Positions 50,949-62,085 of a DNA stretch of 64,000 bases are shown in pieces. The stretch's first letter is position 1; each line of letters begins with the position of its first letter. The notes beneath the pieces were generated by a model, which worked only from the letters and a program-made list of their open reading frames with translations, was not told the origin of the DNA and made no database searches. The position numbers and the translations under genes were made by a program. The stretch comes from Megachile rotundata (taxonomy: Eukaryota; Arthropoda; Insecta; Hymenoptera; Megachilidae), in NCBI RefSeq assembly GCF_050947335.1, contig NC_134997.1:2542001-2606000 (forward strand), read 5' to 3'.

Positions 50949-53763
50949 TAGAGGCCAACGGGGTGGATGCTGCGAGCGGGGGTGCCGTAGCAGCCGGCAT
51001 CGCGGGGCTCCTCCGCTCTACTTGCGACCTTGAAGGTCGCGGCGGGGTGCGCGTCCGCGGTGGCTGGCGCGGAACACTCGCCTTCGGTGCCGCCGCCGGA
51101 GTTCTCGCGGTCGCGGGGGTCGAGGCGTGCGGTCCTTCCGCTTCGACCTCGACCACGGGCCTTGAAGAGCCCGTTTTCTTGTCCCGCGATCTCGCGGATT
51201 CTCCTTGCTTCCAAGCATCGGCGGGCGGCTCGTAGTCATACGGCGAGTCCGTCGCGGCTAAACTACTAAAAGCTCCTCGCGGGGGTGGCCGATACGCGGT
51301 TTCCGCCAACGCGAGGTCTGCTGCGCTAGGGGGTGGGCGATGCCCGGCTCTTTCTCTAGCCGCACCTTCCTCCACCTCCCTACCCAATTCGCGCAGCTCT
51401 TTAAACGTAGTAAATTCCGAGCGTCGGAATCTTCGGCGGTAATATGGCAACAAGTTGTCATATGCCGTATTTAACCGCTCTACGTACAAAGGAGGGGGAT
51501 TCATGTGCGAGAAGATCAGCTCTAAACTATCTAGAAACATGCTGATCGTTTCTCGCTCTCCCTGCGTGCGATTCTTGGCATCATTCTTGAGCTGTTGTTG
51601 GAAGTCGCGCGCGCCGAAGCGTTCCCGGAAAGCTCGGGCAAATTCGCTCCAGCTCCGACACGACACTCCACAGATACGATGCCAGTTCGCAGCCGCTCCT
51701 CGCAAAACAGCAGGCAGCGCGGCCAGCATGTCCGGTACAGGCATCTTCGAGCTGTCCAGACATCGTTCGAGGCGGTCCAGAAAAGTTTCTGCCCCCTCCT
51801 CGAACTCGCTGGAGTACGAGATGCGCCATTTCGTCAGTACATCGATCGCCTGATCTCCCCGGAAATGACCGACAGGAGATTGTCGTCGATGCACCGTGGC
51901 GTCTCTCTCGTATTCCGTGTCCACTTCCCGGTGTCGCAGCACACGGCGGGAGCGGGGGGAGCCTGGCTCGCCCGAAAATGGACGAGCTTCTTCCTCCCCT
52001 CTCCTTGTCGCCAGTGTGCGGTCACGGGGCGCCTCCACCGACGCCCTCGGGGCAAGGTCACGGTCCTCCGCGCGGCGATACGTGTCCGAACGGTAGTCCA
52101 CGCGCTCTAAGTAACCATCCCCGGATGGGGAGGGAGCACGGGGATAACCCCGGGACGCCAGGTTGTCCACGGGGTCGCGAGTCTCTCTCCTCCTCTCGCG
52201 CCGTTCGTCACGCTGCAAAACAGTGTCGTAATCGCGCTCGACACCTCCGCGCTCTAAGTAACCAGCCCCGGATGGGGAGGGAACGCGGGGGTGGCCCCGG
52301 GACGCCAGGTTGTCCACGGGGTCGCGAAAACGTAAACGATCACGAGGAGAAAGGTCACGAGTTCGTTCCCTTCTGTCGCGTCGTTCTTCTCTGGGCAAAA
52401 CAGAAACGTACTCGCGTTCTACACCTCCGCGCTCTGAAGGACCAACCCCGGATGGGGAGGGAACGCGGGGGTGGCCCCGGGACGCCAGGTTGTCCACGGG
52501 GTCGCGAGAACGGGGGCGATCACGAGGGGAGAGATCACGAGTTCGTTCCCTCCACTCGTGACGCTCCTTACTGGTCATAACAGAAACGCGTTCGCGCTCG
52601 ACACCTTCGCGTTCTGTGTAACCTACCCCGGGTGGGGAGGGAACGCGAGGGTGGCTCCGGGACGCCAGGTTGTCCACGGAGTCGCGAACACGTAGACGAT
52701 CGCGATCCTCATCTATTCTTTCGCGTCGTCCTTCGCGTCGTTCTTCGCGTTGCGGTTCACGACGGCTAACGCGAGATTCGGTGACAGCGGGTAGGGGAAC
52801 TTCTCCGTCGCTCCCGCTGCTGTCATACCGAATCTGTTGGCGGGAGAGTAGGGGGTCTGGTTGACGGTGTTCGTACCGACCCGTTGCTCGCTCTCTTACC
52901 GGCCGCGACGCGGCAGAAATCCCCTCCCTTTCGGAACGCGTAGCTCGGCGATCGCTACCGATCGGTTCGAATTGGGGAAGGGGAGCCGAAGAACCTCGCG
53001 TCTCCAGCGGTGGGGAAGCGTGACGCGCTTCGCGATCACCCCTTGGTCCGGTAAATCCGGACTCCGCGAGACGCGACTCCCTAACTCGCGGCGTGCTCGC
53101 GGTTGCTAGGGGGCGGTGGGGAGTAGTATCCGCCGGCTGGGACGTTTCCACCCCTTCAGAGTGAAGACTAAGGGGGTCCCGATAACGTCCGACGGACTGA
53201 CCAGTGGGCAGCCACTGGCGGTCCTCCACCCATCCGCGCGGTAATTCGGGGGTGTTGGGATCTTCCGGTTGGTCTAGCGCGGGCGCGTTTTCTTCCGCTG
53301 GCCGCTCCGTAACCGGACGCGAAGGTTCGGTCACGGTCAAGGTCGGGGCGGCGGCGGGAATCAAATCAAAACTAGCGCGCGCTCCGAGTGGGTACCCGGA
53401 CCCGCGAAGGGGGGAGAGACGGAGGATGGACTCGTATCGGGCGAACAAGTCCCTTCCTCGGCTGCCGGCCACCAGGGTCTCAAGTGAGGCGTTGGTCTGC
53501 GCGCCGGCCACCTCGTCTACTGCAGGGTCCCACCCGGCCGCGTTGGGTCCGAATTCGAGGCGGAAATGGTAACGCCTGAATCGGTCAGCCAACGCGGTCC
53601 ACGTACCGACGGTACTGAATCCCAACATCTCCATCAGCATAATTACATCTACGGCATTGTGTCGGTCCACTAATGAGGAGCACATCTCCCGCAGCTCAGC
53701 TCTCTGTTCGCGAAGGGCGAAACGGCGAGCGCGGTCAGTCTCAGTGGTCTCGGAGCCGGACAT
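50929..53763 (-). CDS. gag: Gag of large Gypsy element with internal Arg-rich repeats
   Basis: 944 residues, unusually long for Gag. Residues 1-120 form a conserved-looking N-terminal domain (LMEMLGFSTVGTWTALADRF). A Pro/Ser/Arg-rich linker follows. Four repeats at about 355-560 are centred on VDNLASRGHPRVPSPSG and an ERRERRERTRDLSPRDR segment (spacing 61, 59 and 49 residues). The capsid-like retrotransposon Gag domain lies at about 640-830 (FLDRLERCLD, WSEFARAFRERFG, SMFLDSLELIFSHMNP). The tail is Pro-rich. It stops just after the G10 run, before the zinc knuckles. The ATG at 53763 follows a leader of about 450 nt after the LTR. Confidence 0.88.
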   Translation of the reverse strand: MSGSETTETDRARRFALREQRAELREMCSSLVDRHNAVDVIMLMEMLGFSTVGTWTALADRFRRYHFRLEFGPNAAGWDPAVDEVAGAQTNASLETLVAGSRGRDLFARYESILRLSPLRGSGYPLGARASFDLIPAAAPTLTVTEPSRPVTERPAEENAPALDQPEDPNTPELPRGWVEDRQWLPTGQSVGRYRDPLSLHSEGVETSQPADTTPHRPLATASTPRVRESRLAESGFTGPRGDREARHASPPLETRGSSAPLPQFEPIGSDRRATRSEREGISAASRPVRERATGRYEHRQPDPLLSRQQIRYDSSGSDGEVPLPAVTESRVSRREPQREERREGRRERIDEDRDRLRVRDSVDNLASRSHPRVPSPPGVGYTEREGVERERVSVMTSKERHEWRERTRDLSPRDRPRSRDPVDNLASRGHPRVPSPSGVGPSERGGVEREYVSVLPREERRDRRERTRDLSPRDRLRFRDPVDNLASRGHPRVPSPSGAGYLERGGVERDYDTVLQRDERRERRRETRDPVDNLASRGYPRAPSPSGDGYLERVDYRSDTYRRAEDRDLAPRASVEAPRDRTLATRRGEEEARPFSGEPGSPRSRRVLRHREVDTEYERDATVHRRQSPVGHFRGDQAIDVLTKWRISYSSEFEEGAETFLDRLERCLDSSKMPVPDMLAALPAVLRGAAANWHRICGVSCRSWSEFARAFRERFGARDFQQQLKNDAKNRTQGERETISMFLDSLELIFSHMNPPPLYVERLNTAYDNLLPYYRRRFRRSEFTTFKELRELGREVEEGAARERAGHRPPPSAADLALAETAYRPPPRGAFSSLAATDSPYDYEPPADAWKQGESARSRDKKTGSSRPVVEVEAEGPHASTPATARTPAAAPKASVPRQPPRTRTPPRPSRSQVERRSPAMPAATAPPLAASTPLASRGGGVL

Positions 53764-54191
53764 AATAAAGAATTTTTTCTAACTTTAACCCGGAGTTAAG
53801 CTGACGATGAAGAAGCGATAATATACGCTCAAGAAAAAAAAGAACAACAACCAACAGCTCAAACCGTCACGGGTGCCGACTCTTAACACAAACAAAGGCT
53901 CGGTATAATCGGCCTTGTATGCCGTTAGAAATCAAGGAAAGTAACAAACAATAAGAATCCGTTACAGAGTTTCGCTCTAGAGACAATCGCGACAATAATA
54001 TCGGATACCCACCTGTACACACGGGGTACAGGTAGATGTCAACGAAGCAAAAACGATCGCCTATTGCTAGATACGAAAACAAAGACTCGTCGTTGAAATC
54101 AACGGTACGAGTAACGGAAATTTCAAACCAACTCGAACAAAGAAAATCTTTAAGGGTGGATACTCGCGTCCCTGTGGTCAACTTTACTCTG

Positions 54192-54209
54192 GCCCCACGT
54201 TGGGCGCCA
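54192..54209 (-). other. Large Gypsy primer-binding site
   Basis: On the minus strand TGGCGCCCAACGTGGGGC lies four bases after the 5' LTR. It is a TGGCGCC-type site; I cannot name the tRNA with certainty. Confidence 0.75.
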
Positions 54210-54213
54210 AATT

Positions 54214-55655
54214 TGTGACGGATCGGTGGGGGGAAAGCCCGAAGGGGGTTCCCTGGAGTGGGGGCAGTTAGGGAAAACGGCCCTCCACGCACCGATGCTC
54301 ACACCCACGGACGATTTCTTTAATGGGGCGCCAGTGCTAATGCACTCGTCCGGAGTAATCGCCCTTCCGGCTGCTCTGTCGGGAGCGGGAATCAGAGGGG
54401 GTCAGAAAAAAAAACTAGTAAAAGACCCGCGAGTTCGTATCCAATAGAAAGTGCTTTTATTCGGGCCTCCAAGTAGGCCACGTAAGCAAAACAGAAAAAA
54501 TGAATTCGCGTGGGCCCCACGCGTTACAAGCAACGGTCGAGGAAAAGGGGTCGACTCGCCAGTTGCGAGGGAGGCTTTCGCGGCGCGGGGGCTCACGGTA
54601 CGCGCGAGTACAAAGATCGGAAAATACAAAGAGAACGCTGTGGTATTCGCCCGCGAAGGAACACGCCCTCTTAGGGGTCGTGGACAGCAAGGGGACGTTG
54701 GTCCTAAATACCAAAATACAGCGAAACGAAAAAGAACTAAAGTAGAGGGGACAGTGTCGTGTAGACTGTCCGCGGCCTCTAGGGTCCTCGTCACTGGGGC
54801 CAGGGGTCCTATCGCCCTCGCCCACGCGCAAATGAATAACAATAAACAGGGTACGGAGATGACTCCTACCTTTTTGCGCTGGTGGACTCCACAAAAAAAA
54901 TTCCACACAGGGGCGGCGGCGACACACACTCCACGCAGGCACACACAAAAATGACACACAGTATAAAAACGGAACGCACTACTATTAACAAAAAAAAAAG
55001 AGACGCAAAACACGACAAAGCAAACGACAGAAGAGGAAGATTCGAACTTTTTAGCGGGAGGGCTTTTCGAAAATCGGCCTCTACACGCGGCGGCTCGCTG
55101 GCTTCTCCCGATCTTCTCCCCCGGTTCACGGTCTTCCCCCACCCCGAGGATTTCGGCGTCGAGGATGGGCCATTCCACGGTGGGGTTTGGTGGCCAGGTC
55201 CTGGGGCCCTCTCGAGGTGGCAGTTGGGGGTGGCTTGTCCCCAGGCCTGGCGTTTCCCGGTGGTCGGCTGCCGGTCGCCCCCGCGGAGGATGACGGGGTG
55301 GCGCCGCGACCGGACAGCCGGTGCTCCTTCGGTGGACCCATCCCGCGCCTCCGTCGCTCAGGGAGAGGTTCCTCCGCGACCGGGGACGACGACGGCTCCT
55401 TCGGTGCTGGTTGGAGGCAGCCAAAAAAAAAAAAAGGGGGGAAAAGGGTGGCGTCCGAAACAGATAGAAAATAAAAAAAAAACACACGAAAAGGAAAAGA
55501 AAAACACACACACACGCTCACTCATACTTGCCCCAGCGGCGAGGTGGTCCGCTTGGGCGGAGGAGTGGGGCTGGCAATTCGGGAGGATCATCGTAACGAG
55601 GCATAACCCAAAAAAAAAGGAGGCAATCAACCCAATGAAAATATGCCTCGTTACA
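54214..55655 (-). repeat. Large Gypsy element, 5' LTR
   Basis: 1442 bp, almost identical to 43165-44607. It drives the minus-strand transcript. TSD AAGA is at 55656-55659. Confidence 0.92.
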
Positions 55656-55793
55656 AAGAAAAAAAAAAAAATACTGATCGAATTGAGTAACCTCCTCCTT
55701 TTTCGAAGTCGGTTAAAAAATACATGTACTTTAATATACACAAATATAACAGAAACTGAATCTACATGTATTTACAGTGAAGCGCATTTTTAA
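55656..55793. other. Continuation of the satellite-like repeat tail
   Basis: A-rich run followed by AACCTCCTCCTTTTTCGAAG and TCGGTTAAAAAA, the sequence that would follow CATACATAGAAA of 43160 before the Gypsy insertion. No genes. Confidence 0.5.
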
Positions 55794-56119
55794 GGGTGCG
55801 GTCCCGTTTGAGTCTTTCTCCGAATCGATCGAAGCGACAATGTCTATGAGCGGTGACTACTGGAAATAAACTAGACAACTTGCGTTGCGTCCTCTATCGA
55901 CTAGATCTATAAATATACCTAAATTCTATTACCCACCTATTCCTATTCCTACTACCCCCCAACGTTTCCCAGAAAAAGGACGCGAAGGCAACGTTGCCGG
56001 ATTGTTACGCTGTTGCCATATCTATCAATCTATTTCTAGACGTCGAGCAACTTGTAGGAATACGGGCTCGAGCTAAGTTTCCTATTCCTAGCGAGGGCAA
56101 GTCGAGGTAAGAGAGAGGG

Positions 56120-56390
56120 GATGATCGAAAATGCGCTTAAGCCAAATGAAATATCCAATACGGCAGTCGATAGCATAAAAAAAAAAGACGTCTTACACCA
56201 AATTTCAACCCCCTATCTCAACCATGGAAGCAGTAAAAAGGGAAAAACAATATTTCGGTTTTTAGCCTATTTTGCCTATTTAATCTCGTATAAAAATTCT
56301 GAAAAAGTTCTAAAACATTGAGATTCATATAGCGTATATTATAGAATTTTTTCAGATTTTTATATTGTAAACTGTAGTTATAAAAAATGA
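56120..56390 (+). mobile_element. Diverged relative of the 907-bp hairpin element
   Basis: The stretch with TCTTACACCAAATTTCAACC, CCCCTATCTCAACCATGG and GCCTATTTAATCTCGTA aligns with the arm at 26263-26475. It continues into sequence matching the inverse of 26895-26956, so one arm plus part of the centre is present. It is non-coding. Confidence 0.6.
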
Positions 56391-56554
56391 AAAACCGCAT
56401 TTATTAATTCCAGCATTAATAGTATATATAATAGTTCCAGTATTATATTAAATACTATTGCATATACTATTATATATATAATCATATTATTTTCTGTTAT
56501 ATAAATTCGGTGCAATGTGATTCCTCCATTACGACTGTTAGAAAACAAATTTCC

Positions 56555-56635
56555 AAGAAATTGTATGGGTAAATGCGTAGAGTCGGCGACTACGATTCTT
56601 GAGGTTTCGGGTTCGATTCCCGGTAACCGAGATCG
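56555..56635 (+). pseudogene. tRNA-derived SINE or tRNA pseudogene
   Basis: The T-arm TCGGGTTCGATTCCCGG has a perfect B box (GGTTCGATTCC) and a paired stem. Upstream, a D-arm-like GTAGAGTCGGCG and an anticodon-arm-like CTACGATTCTTGAGG are visible. The acceptor ends (TATGGGT and TAACCGA) pair poorly, so a functional tRNA is unlikely. Confidence 0.45.
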
Positions 56636-57729
56636 CACTTCTTTTTCTCTTTGAGAAATAAGATCCGACGATACTGATGAAATTGAGATTTTATTTTGCT
56701 TTGGTATATACACTGTATGGTATTAACTTTTATTTAGTCTAGCTGTAAGAATTTCGGTGCCTATGAAATGAGATATTGAGTTGCGTTTGCGAGAGGATGT
56801 TTAGATGATCGGTTCGAATGTCGCGTTGGGTGTCCGAGTTCGAGGAACGCCTGATAAGAATAATCTCGAGCGAGAATGCGTCAGCGTGCGTGGAGATGAG
56901 TAACTGTTCGTGCGAGTCAGTTTATCACTGTTAGCGGAAGCGAATGGTCGAAGATCATCTCTGTTAATAAAGCACGGAAAAGTTAAAGGTGGAAAATTGA
57001 ATTGAATACGTGACGTGCGCAGTGGAATGCGTAGTGTCATACCTAGTCCAGAAAACTGTATGCAGTTACCGACATTTTCCTGTTTTCATCGAGGTTGTAG
57101 GTAACTTGACCGAAACCAGGAAAATCCACGACAAATACTACAAGCGCTCCAAGTGGAAAATCGTGAAACTATAATTGTATGGCGGAACACCGTTGACAGG
57201 CGCAAGTGCACAAAATCGTATTTTTCATCTTATTTCTTCTAGAAGTGATAAATTAACAAAAAATGGACCAAGCCGACATCGTACCATTATAGTAATGCTG
57301 CGCTAATATCGTTTTTCGTGATTAAGTGCCTAAATTTTCTGTAAAACCGAAAATACGGCGCAACGTGGGTAGGGGCCGCCATCTTGACTGCTCAGATTTA
57401 TGTCTGTCTCACACTTACCTGTCACGAATATTCGTTTTATTCTACCGGTGCTAAAACTATCCACAGAAAGTGAATTTATGCAATTTTCGAGACGTAAAAT
57501 GAAAACTACGAAATCGGACCTCTCTCTCGCACATCGCCTATACGTGCATGCGCCGCTATGTGTTAGTGTACATTCACAGTTACTGCGGGACCGCACCCTT
57601 AATACAGATCATACAAGTATAGGTATAGGTACAGGTAAGTGCTACAAAGTGTTTAATTCAAGATTTGTAAAGAAGCCATTGAATTAACTGTGACGTCGTG
57701 CGACGACGTTTGATTTAGTTGCTTAAGGA

Positions 57730-57900
57730 CTACTTGTCTAAGGATTATTATTATTATTAAGTACATATATAATAATAATAATAATAATAATGTATGTATG
57801 TGTATGTATATATATATATAATATATATACCGACGCGGTATCGATACATTTGTTCACGACGACGATCGGCCGTCATATTCGAAGCTGTTGCTCATATATA
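57730..57900. repeat. Microsatellites and a stray subterminal block
   Basis: ATT/ATA and TATG/TA microsatellites (57738-57835), then 57838-57890, which repeats the subterminal sequence of the neighbouring TA-flanked element (inverse of about 58085-58130, direct copy near 59540-59595), then TA repeats up to the element start. Confidence 0.6.
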
Positions 57901-57908
57901 TATATATA

Positions 57909-59759
57909 CAGGGTGTCCCGCAATTAGTGTAGGACCCGAAAAGGGGTGATAGGTGGGGCGATTCTGAACTACTTTTTCCTTTGCCAAAATATTGGTTGAG
58001 GCTCCATTTTCGAGTTATTAGCAAAAAACACTGACCAATGAGAGCGTGCATAGACCGGGCGCGCGAAAGCGTGAGCGACAGCTTCGAATATGACGGCCGA
58101 TCGTCGTCGTGAACAAATGTATCGATACTGTCGGTATAACGTCGGTATAACATCGGTATAACGTCGGAATAACGTCGATATAATAGAAAGCTATTAGATG
58201 AAAGTTACATTGAATAATGAATAAAAAAATCTGGATTATTGTTGAATTATCATTCATTCATCAATAAGAAATAACAAAATTAGTCTCTACTCACGTAATC
58301 AAAGTAAATCGAATTTATTCAATACGTTTATTCGTTATCGCAAAGAAATAATAGCTAAAATATGGAAAATTATTTTCGTTAGATATTGTAATGATGAAAA
58401 AGAACAAATTCTCATTTTTAAAAAATTGAATAACTTTTCTATTCAACAAATAAAAATGTGAATTGAATAATTAACAAATTTAAATGGAGCTCACCCATTA
58501 AACCGCAAATAATCACAATAAAAATGCGTCTCTGTCACCGGGTCGATCCACCGGTCCGATCCACCGGTCCTTACTGTTAATATAAATCAATCACCATACA
58601 GAAACTCTCAAGAAACTTCATTGTCACCTATCACTTTCATCTTTCATTATTAGTTCTCATTATCATTTTTCTTTCTCATTTTTCACTAATTTGCACTAAT
58701 TTTCATTTGAGTCCACACGACATTTGAGTCCGACACGTAAACAGGACGAATGAAAACACGTGAACGAAAATTCATAAATAATTTAAACTATACTATCTTG
58801 AAAGCAAGAAAACAGAATTTTCGATTAAAAACAACGATGACTGTCGATCGACGCCGCAGTCATTTAACAGATCATCGTTGCATGGCAACCGTTCGCGACG
58901 TATGCCTCGCAATCGAGAACAAAACCGCGATCCGTAGCCAGTGTAACAATGTCTTCTTATAAAATATAATATAATTTCGATTCCTCAATTCGGATATCTT
59001 ATAATGAGAATAGTGTATCGTTAAACATACATATCTATGAATAATCGTTCACGCATTTTTATTCGGTCCGTTTACCGGTCGTGCTTATGTTGTGCAATTA
59101 TTATTAGAAAAAGACAGTGAAATAAATTGAGACTTCATTGACCCTGCCAGGACATCAGCTGTTGATGCTCTGGTCGGTGGATCTACACGGTGACACAAAT
59201 ATTTTTCATCGAAGCTAGTTTTTCCATGAATCAATGAGTAAGTGTTATTTAAGTTACTTCTGTATTTTTAAAATTAAACGTATGCAGCAATAGATTTATT
59301 TCACTTCAATGAGGTACTGCATTAGATATTCTATTCCAGTTCGATCTCATTACATAGGCAAGGTACTCATTCGTTTTGAAACGTGAATTTATTCGTTTGC
59401 TTCATTAGTATAGTTGACAAAATTAATTTTCGTGAATTTATTCTTTTTCCTTTTTAAAGGCATAAAATAAATATAATATACTTCGTCTGGTTGTTGTAAA
59501 CAACAACTAATTGGTTTATTTTGGGACGTTATACCGACAGTATCGATACATTTGTTCACGACGACGATCGGCCGTCATATTCGAAGCTGTCGCTCACGCT
59601 GTTGCGCGATCGGTCTATACGCGCTCTCATTGGTTAATGTTTTTTGTTAATAATTCAAAAACCAAGCTTTAACCAGCATTTTGGTAAAGGAAAAAATTGT
59701 TCAGAATCACTCCAGCTACTACCCCCTAAAATTATGCCCACCAGTAGCCGAACACCCTG
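57909..59759. mobile_element. TA-flanked CAGGGTGT-family element
   Basis: 1851 bp starting CAGGGTGTCCCGCAATTAG and ending ...CGAACACCCTG, with TA on both sides. The arms (about 240 bp: 57909-58150 and 59522-59759) are inverted, including GTATCGATACATTTGTTC and a CCAAT(G/C)AGAGCG block shared with 750-1095 and 14287-17576. The roughly 1.4-kb interior is AT-rich; its longest ORF (58750-58962) has no recognised domain. It is likely non-autonomous. Confidence 0.75.
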
Positions 59760-60010
59760 TATATGGCCGAAACTAGAAAAACAATGTGCGAATACTTTTG
59801 TTCCGGTGACTTTTTACAGTCTCGTGAATTTCAAATCATTTCAAGTTACTGCATGGTGTTATTGCCTTCCGTTTTTGGTCATTTGTTGCTGTAAGTGTAA
59901 TATTTAAGATACAACTATATATGATTAAATATACTTAATAATATAGAAAATATTGTTCTTTTTATTTCTATATTTCAAGTGTTCGAATACTTTTATCCTC
60001 CACTGTATGT
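59760..60010. other. Tc1-like end fragment and AT-rich spacer
   Basis: Sequence near 59980-60007 (GTTCGAATACTTTTATCC, then TCCACTGTA) resembles a Tc1 terminal repeat, with a similar GCGAATACTTTTGTTCC near 59788. Boundaries are unclear; no genes. Confidence 0.35.
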
Positions 60011-61170
60011 TGTAACGAGGCATATTTTTTTGCTTCGTCACGAGTGGCCACCAGGCCTCAACTACATCTTCAAATACTATTAACAAATCATTACATATTG
60101 TTTTTTACATTAATATTGATATTTTCTTATACAATGGACATTCTACTATAGATACATAATGTCAGTGAACATATCTGTGTAAGTTGCAAGATTGATTTTT
60201 GCAAATCACACTGGGGCGTGTGTGTGAGTGCAAGAGTTTTTTGAGCTTCACTTTTATTTCGCTTTGCGTGCCCCCCCCCCCCCCCCCCCCCCCCTCCATC
60301 AAGACACATTCTACTCCATTTTGCGTGCGGCGGCCACTACGGAGAAGGGGAGTCCCTCGTCCCGCATCGAAGGCGCGAGATGATGACCCACTGGACAATC
60401 CAGCTATCTGCTGACCGGTCGCCACGTCACTTGTCAACTTTCGCGAGGGCGACCGGCAGCCAACCGCCGAGGAATGCCAGGTCTGGCGACAAGCCACCAT
60501 CCAAAGGAGGCCGCAGGACCTGTCCACCAGGAAGAGCGTGGTGGCCCATCCCTGACGGCGAAATCCTCGGGGAGGAGAAACCCCGCGCACCGAGAGACGA
60601 GCCGCCAATTCCAAGGGAGAAGCAAGAGAGCCGCGCGCGAGACAGGGTGCGAAGAGAGTCCGCTGCAAGTCGTATCCGCGAATGTTTTTTCTGTATGTTT
60701 GTGCGTGCGGTCTCCAAAGCAGCCAGGTGATAGGATCACTAACCCCGGCGTCGAGGACCTTAGAGGCCGCGGCTACGCTATACCTTCTTGTCGATATCAT
60801 TTTTTTTCGCTTGTATTTCACACTCAAGAGGACGTGCTCCCGTCTCCATGCGTGCATTACCGACCTTTTTCTTGGATCTCTTGCTTTGTACCGTGAGCCC
60901 CCGCGCTACGAAATCCTTCGCCACTGACGAGCGCGACCTTTTCCCCGGCTGTACTCTGTACAGCGTGAAATCTGTTTATTTCTTGACCCCCCCCCCCCCT
61001 GATTTCTGCTCCCGAATGAGCAGCCGGAAGGGAGAATCTACCGGTCGCGTTCATTTGCACTGGCGCCCGAAAGTAGAAGTTGTCCGTCATTGTGAGCGTC
61101 GGTCTGCGGAGGGCCACTTTCCCTGGTCGCCCTATTCCACAGGACATCTCTTCCTAGTTCCCTAACCGAC
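60011..61170 (+). repeat. Solo LTR related to the large Gypsy element
   Basis: It starts TGTAACGAGGCATATTTTT, like the LTR at 43165-44607, and follows the LTR in the plus orientation. Shared blocks include GGGCGACCGGCAGCC (60447), the stretch with GGGGAGGAGAA, and GGGAGAATCTACCGG through TGGCGCCCGAAAG (61030-61072). No internal region remains. The right end is not certain (61130-61180) and no TSD was found. A run of 24 C lies at 60271-60294. ORFs of up to 231 codons here are LTR by-products. Confidence 0.65.
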
Positions 61171-61787
61171 TCGTCGGTTCGTCCGCCTCGGTGGTCCAGG
61201 CACCGCCGTCCGTGGGGCAGCGTGGAGGACGTCCCGGACCCCTACGTAGGACGCCGCTACTCTGCCGGATCCGAAAAGGCAGCCCGAGAGACCAGCAGTC
61301 CTCGCCTAGTGCGAGGTACCACCGGCCGTCTAATGTCATCTGGGGAAGTCCACCTGTGGTCCGCGCCGGCCACGGTGGCTCCCCCGTCCACTGGTGTTGA
61401 TCGCCGGGATGTCAGCCGCGACACCCTGGCGCACTCCTCTTCTAGCGCAGCGTAATGCCGCGCCACGGCGGCTATGAAGGCGTCCGCGCGACCTCAGCTG
61501 CGGGTCCGCAATCTCGCGGGCCCGCTCCGCGGCCCACTTCAGCGACCTCTCGCTTCTCAGCATTGCCCCAACTATTGCCGGCAGCGAGAGGTCATACCTT
61601 ACTTCCTGTATGAGGAAATGGCGCAGCGCTGAGAAGGCGGGGCAAACCTTCAGCGTATGCTGTGACGTGTCCAACTCCTCCACGCATTGATGGCAGGCCG
61701 CTGTCGTTTCTTTCCCGATGCAGCGTAGGTACTCACCGAAGCAACCATGACCGGTGAATGCCTGCGCCATGCGGTAGGTGATCCTTC

Positions 61788-62061
61788 TGTGGCGACAAGG
61801 AATGTTCCGAGTGGAAAGCGAGGTCTGGATTTTGTCTGTGAGACCTTTTTACCTGTCGAGTCAATAGAGCCATTAAGTTGTAAATAGTTTTGCGCTGGCT
61901 CGACGGGCCTAAGAGGTCCTCGCCCCTTTCCACTCGGGACTTCCCAAAAAAGGAGAGAGTTTTCTGGCCGATGAGAAAATGTATTTTTGTCTGGACATTC
62001 TAGTCTCGACCTTCGAAGCAAACGCATTGTGCTTTTTGTATTAATAAAGTCATTCGCCACA
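61788..62061. mobile_element. Possible short solo LTR in R1-like ORF2
   Basis: 274 bp with inverted termini TGTGGCGA...TCGCCACA and an AATAAAG motif near 62043. It separates the RT connection region from the C-terminal finger of ORF2. No TSD was found, and about 22 bp of unexplained sequence follows before the Tc1-like element, so the ends are tentative. Confidence 0.4.
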
Positions 62062-62085
62062 AATATTGTGTTATTCATTCACGTA

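Larger units (their letters stand above)
43165..55655 (-). mobile_element. Large, nearly intact Gypsy retrotransposon (12.5 kb)
   Basis: Minus-strand LTR element with almost identical LTRs of about 1443 bp, a 4-bp TSD AAGA (43161-43164 and 55656-55659), a TGGCGCC-type primer site and a G-rich tract before the 3' LTR. Order: Gag (53763-50929), zinc-knuckle segment, Pol (50751-46099), a third ORF (46595-45804), and about 1.2 kb of non-coding DNA. The long ORFs show recent activity. Unusual features are internal repeats in Gag and Pol and a second zinc-finger module after Pol. Confidence 0.92.
55794..57598. mobile_element. TTAA-flanked DNA transposon remnant (Kolobok-like ends)
   Basis: 1805 bp with terminal repeats GGGTGCGGTCCCG / CGGGACCGCACCC and TTAA on both sides (55790-55793 and 57599-57602). 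TTAA targets are used by piggyBac (ends usually CC) and Kolobok (ends usually GG), so Kolobok is favoured. It contains a diverged relative of the 907-bp hairpin element (about 56120-56390) and a tRNA-like stretch (56555-56635). No transposase reading was recognised. Confidence 0.6.

Noticed and set aside
56555..56635. Functional tRNA gene
   Set aside because: The B box and T-arm are good but the acceptor stem does not pair and the D-arm is weak, so it is treated as SINE or pseudogene.
58750..58962. 70-codon ORF inside the TA-flanked element as transposase
   Set aside because: No helix-turn-helix or DDE motif could be seen, and the length is within chance.
60162..60857. 231-codon minus-strand ORF
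   Set aside because: It lies inside the solo LTR related to the large Gypsy element and reads through a 24-C run; no domain.
61650..62078. 142-codon minus-strand ORF as a gene
   Set aside because: It joins an inserted element to a shifted frame of R1-like ORF2; the ORF2 reading at 61650-61790 is in another frame.
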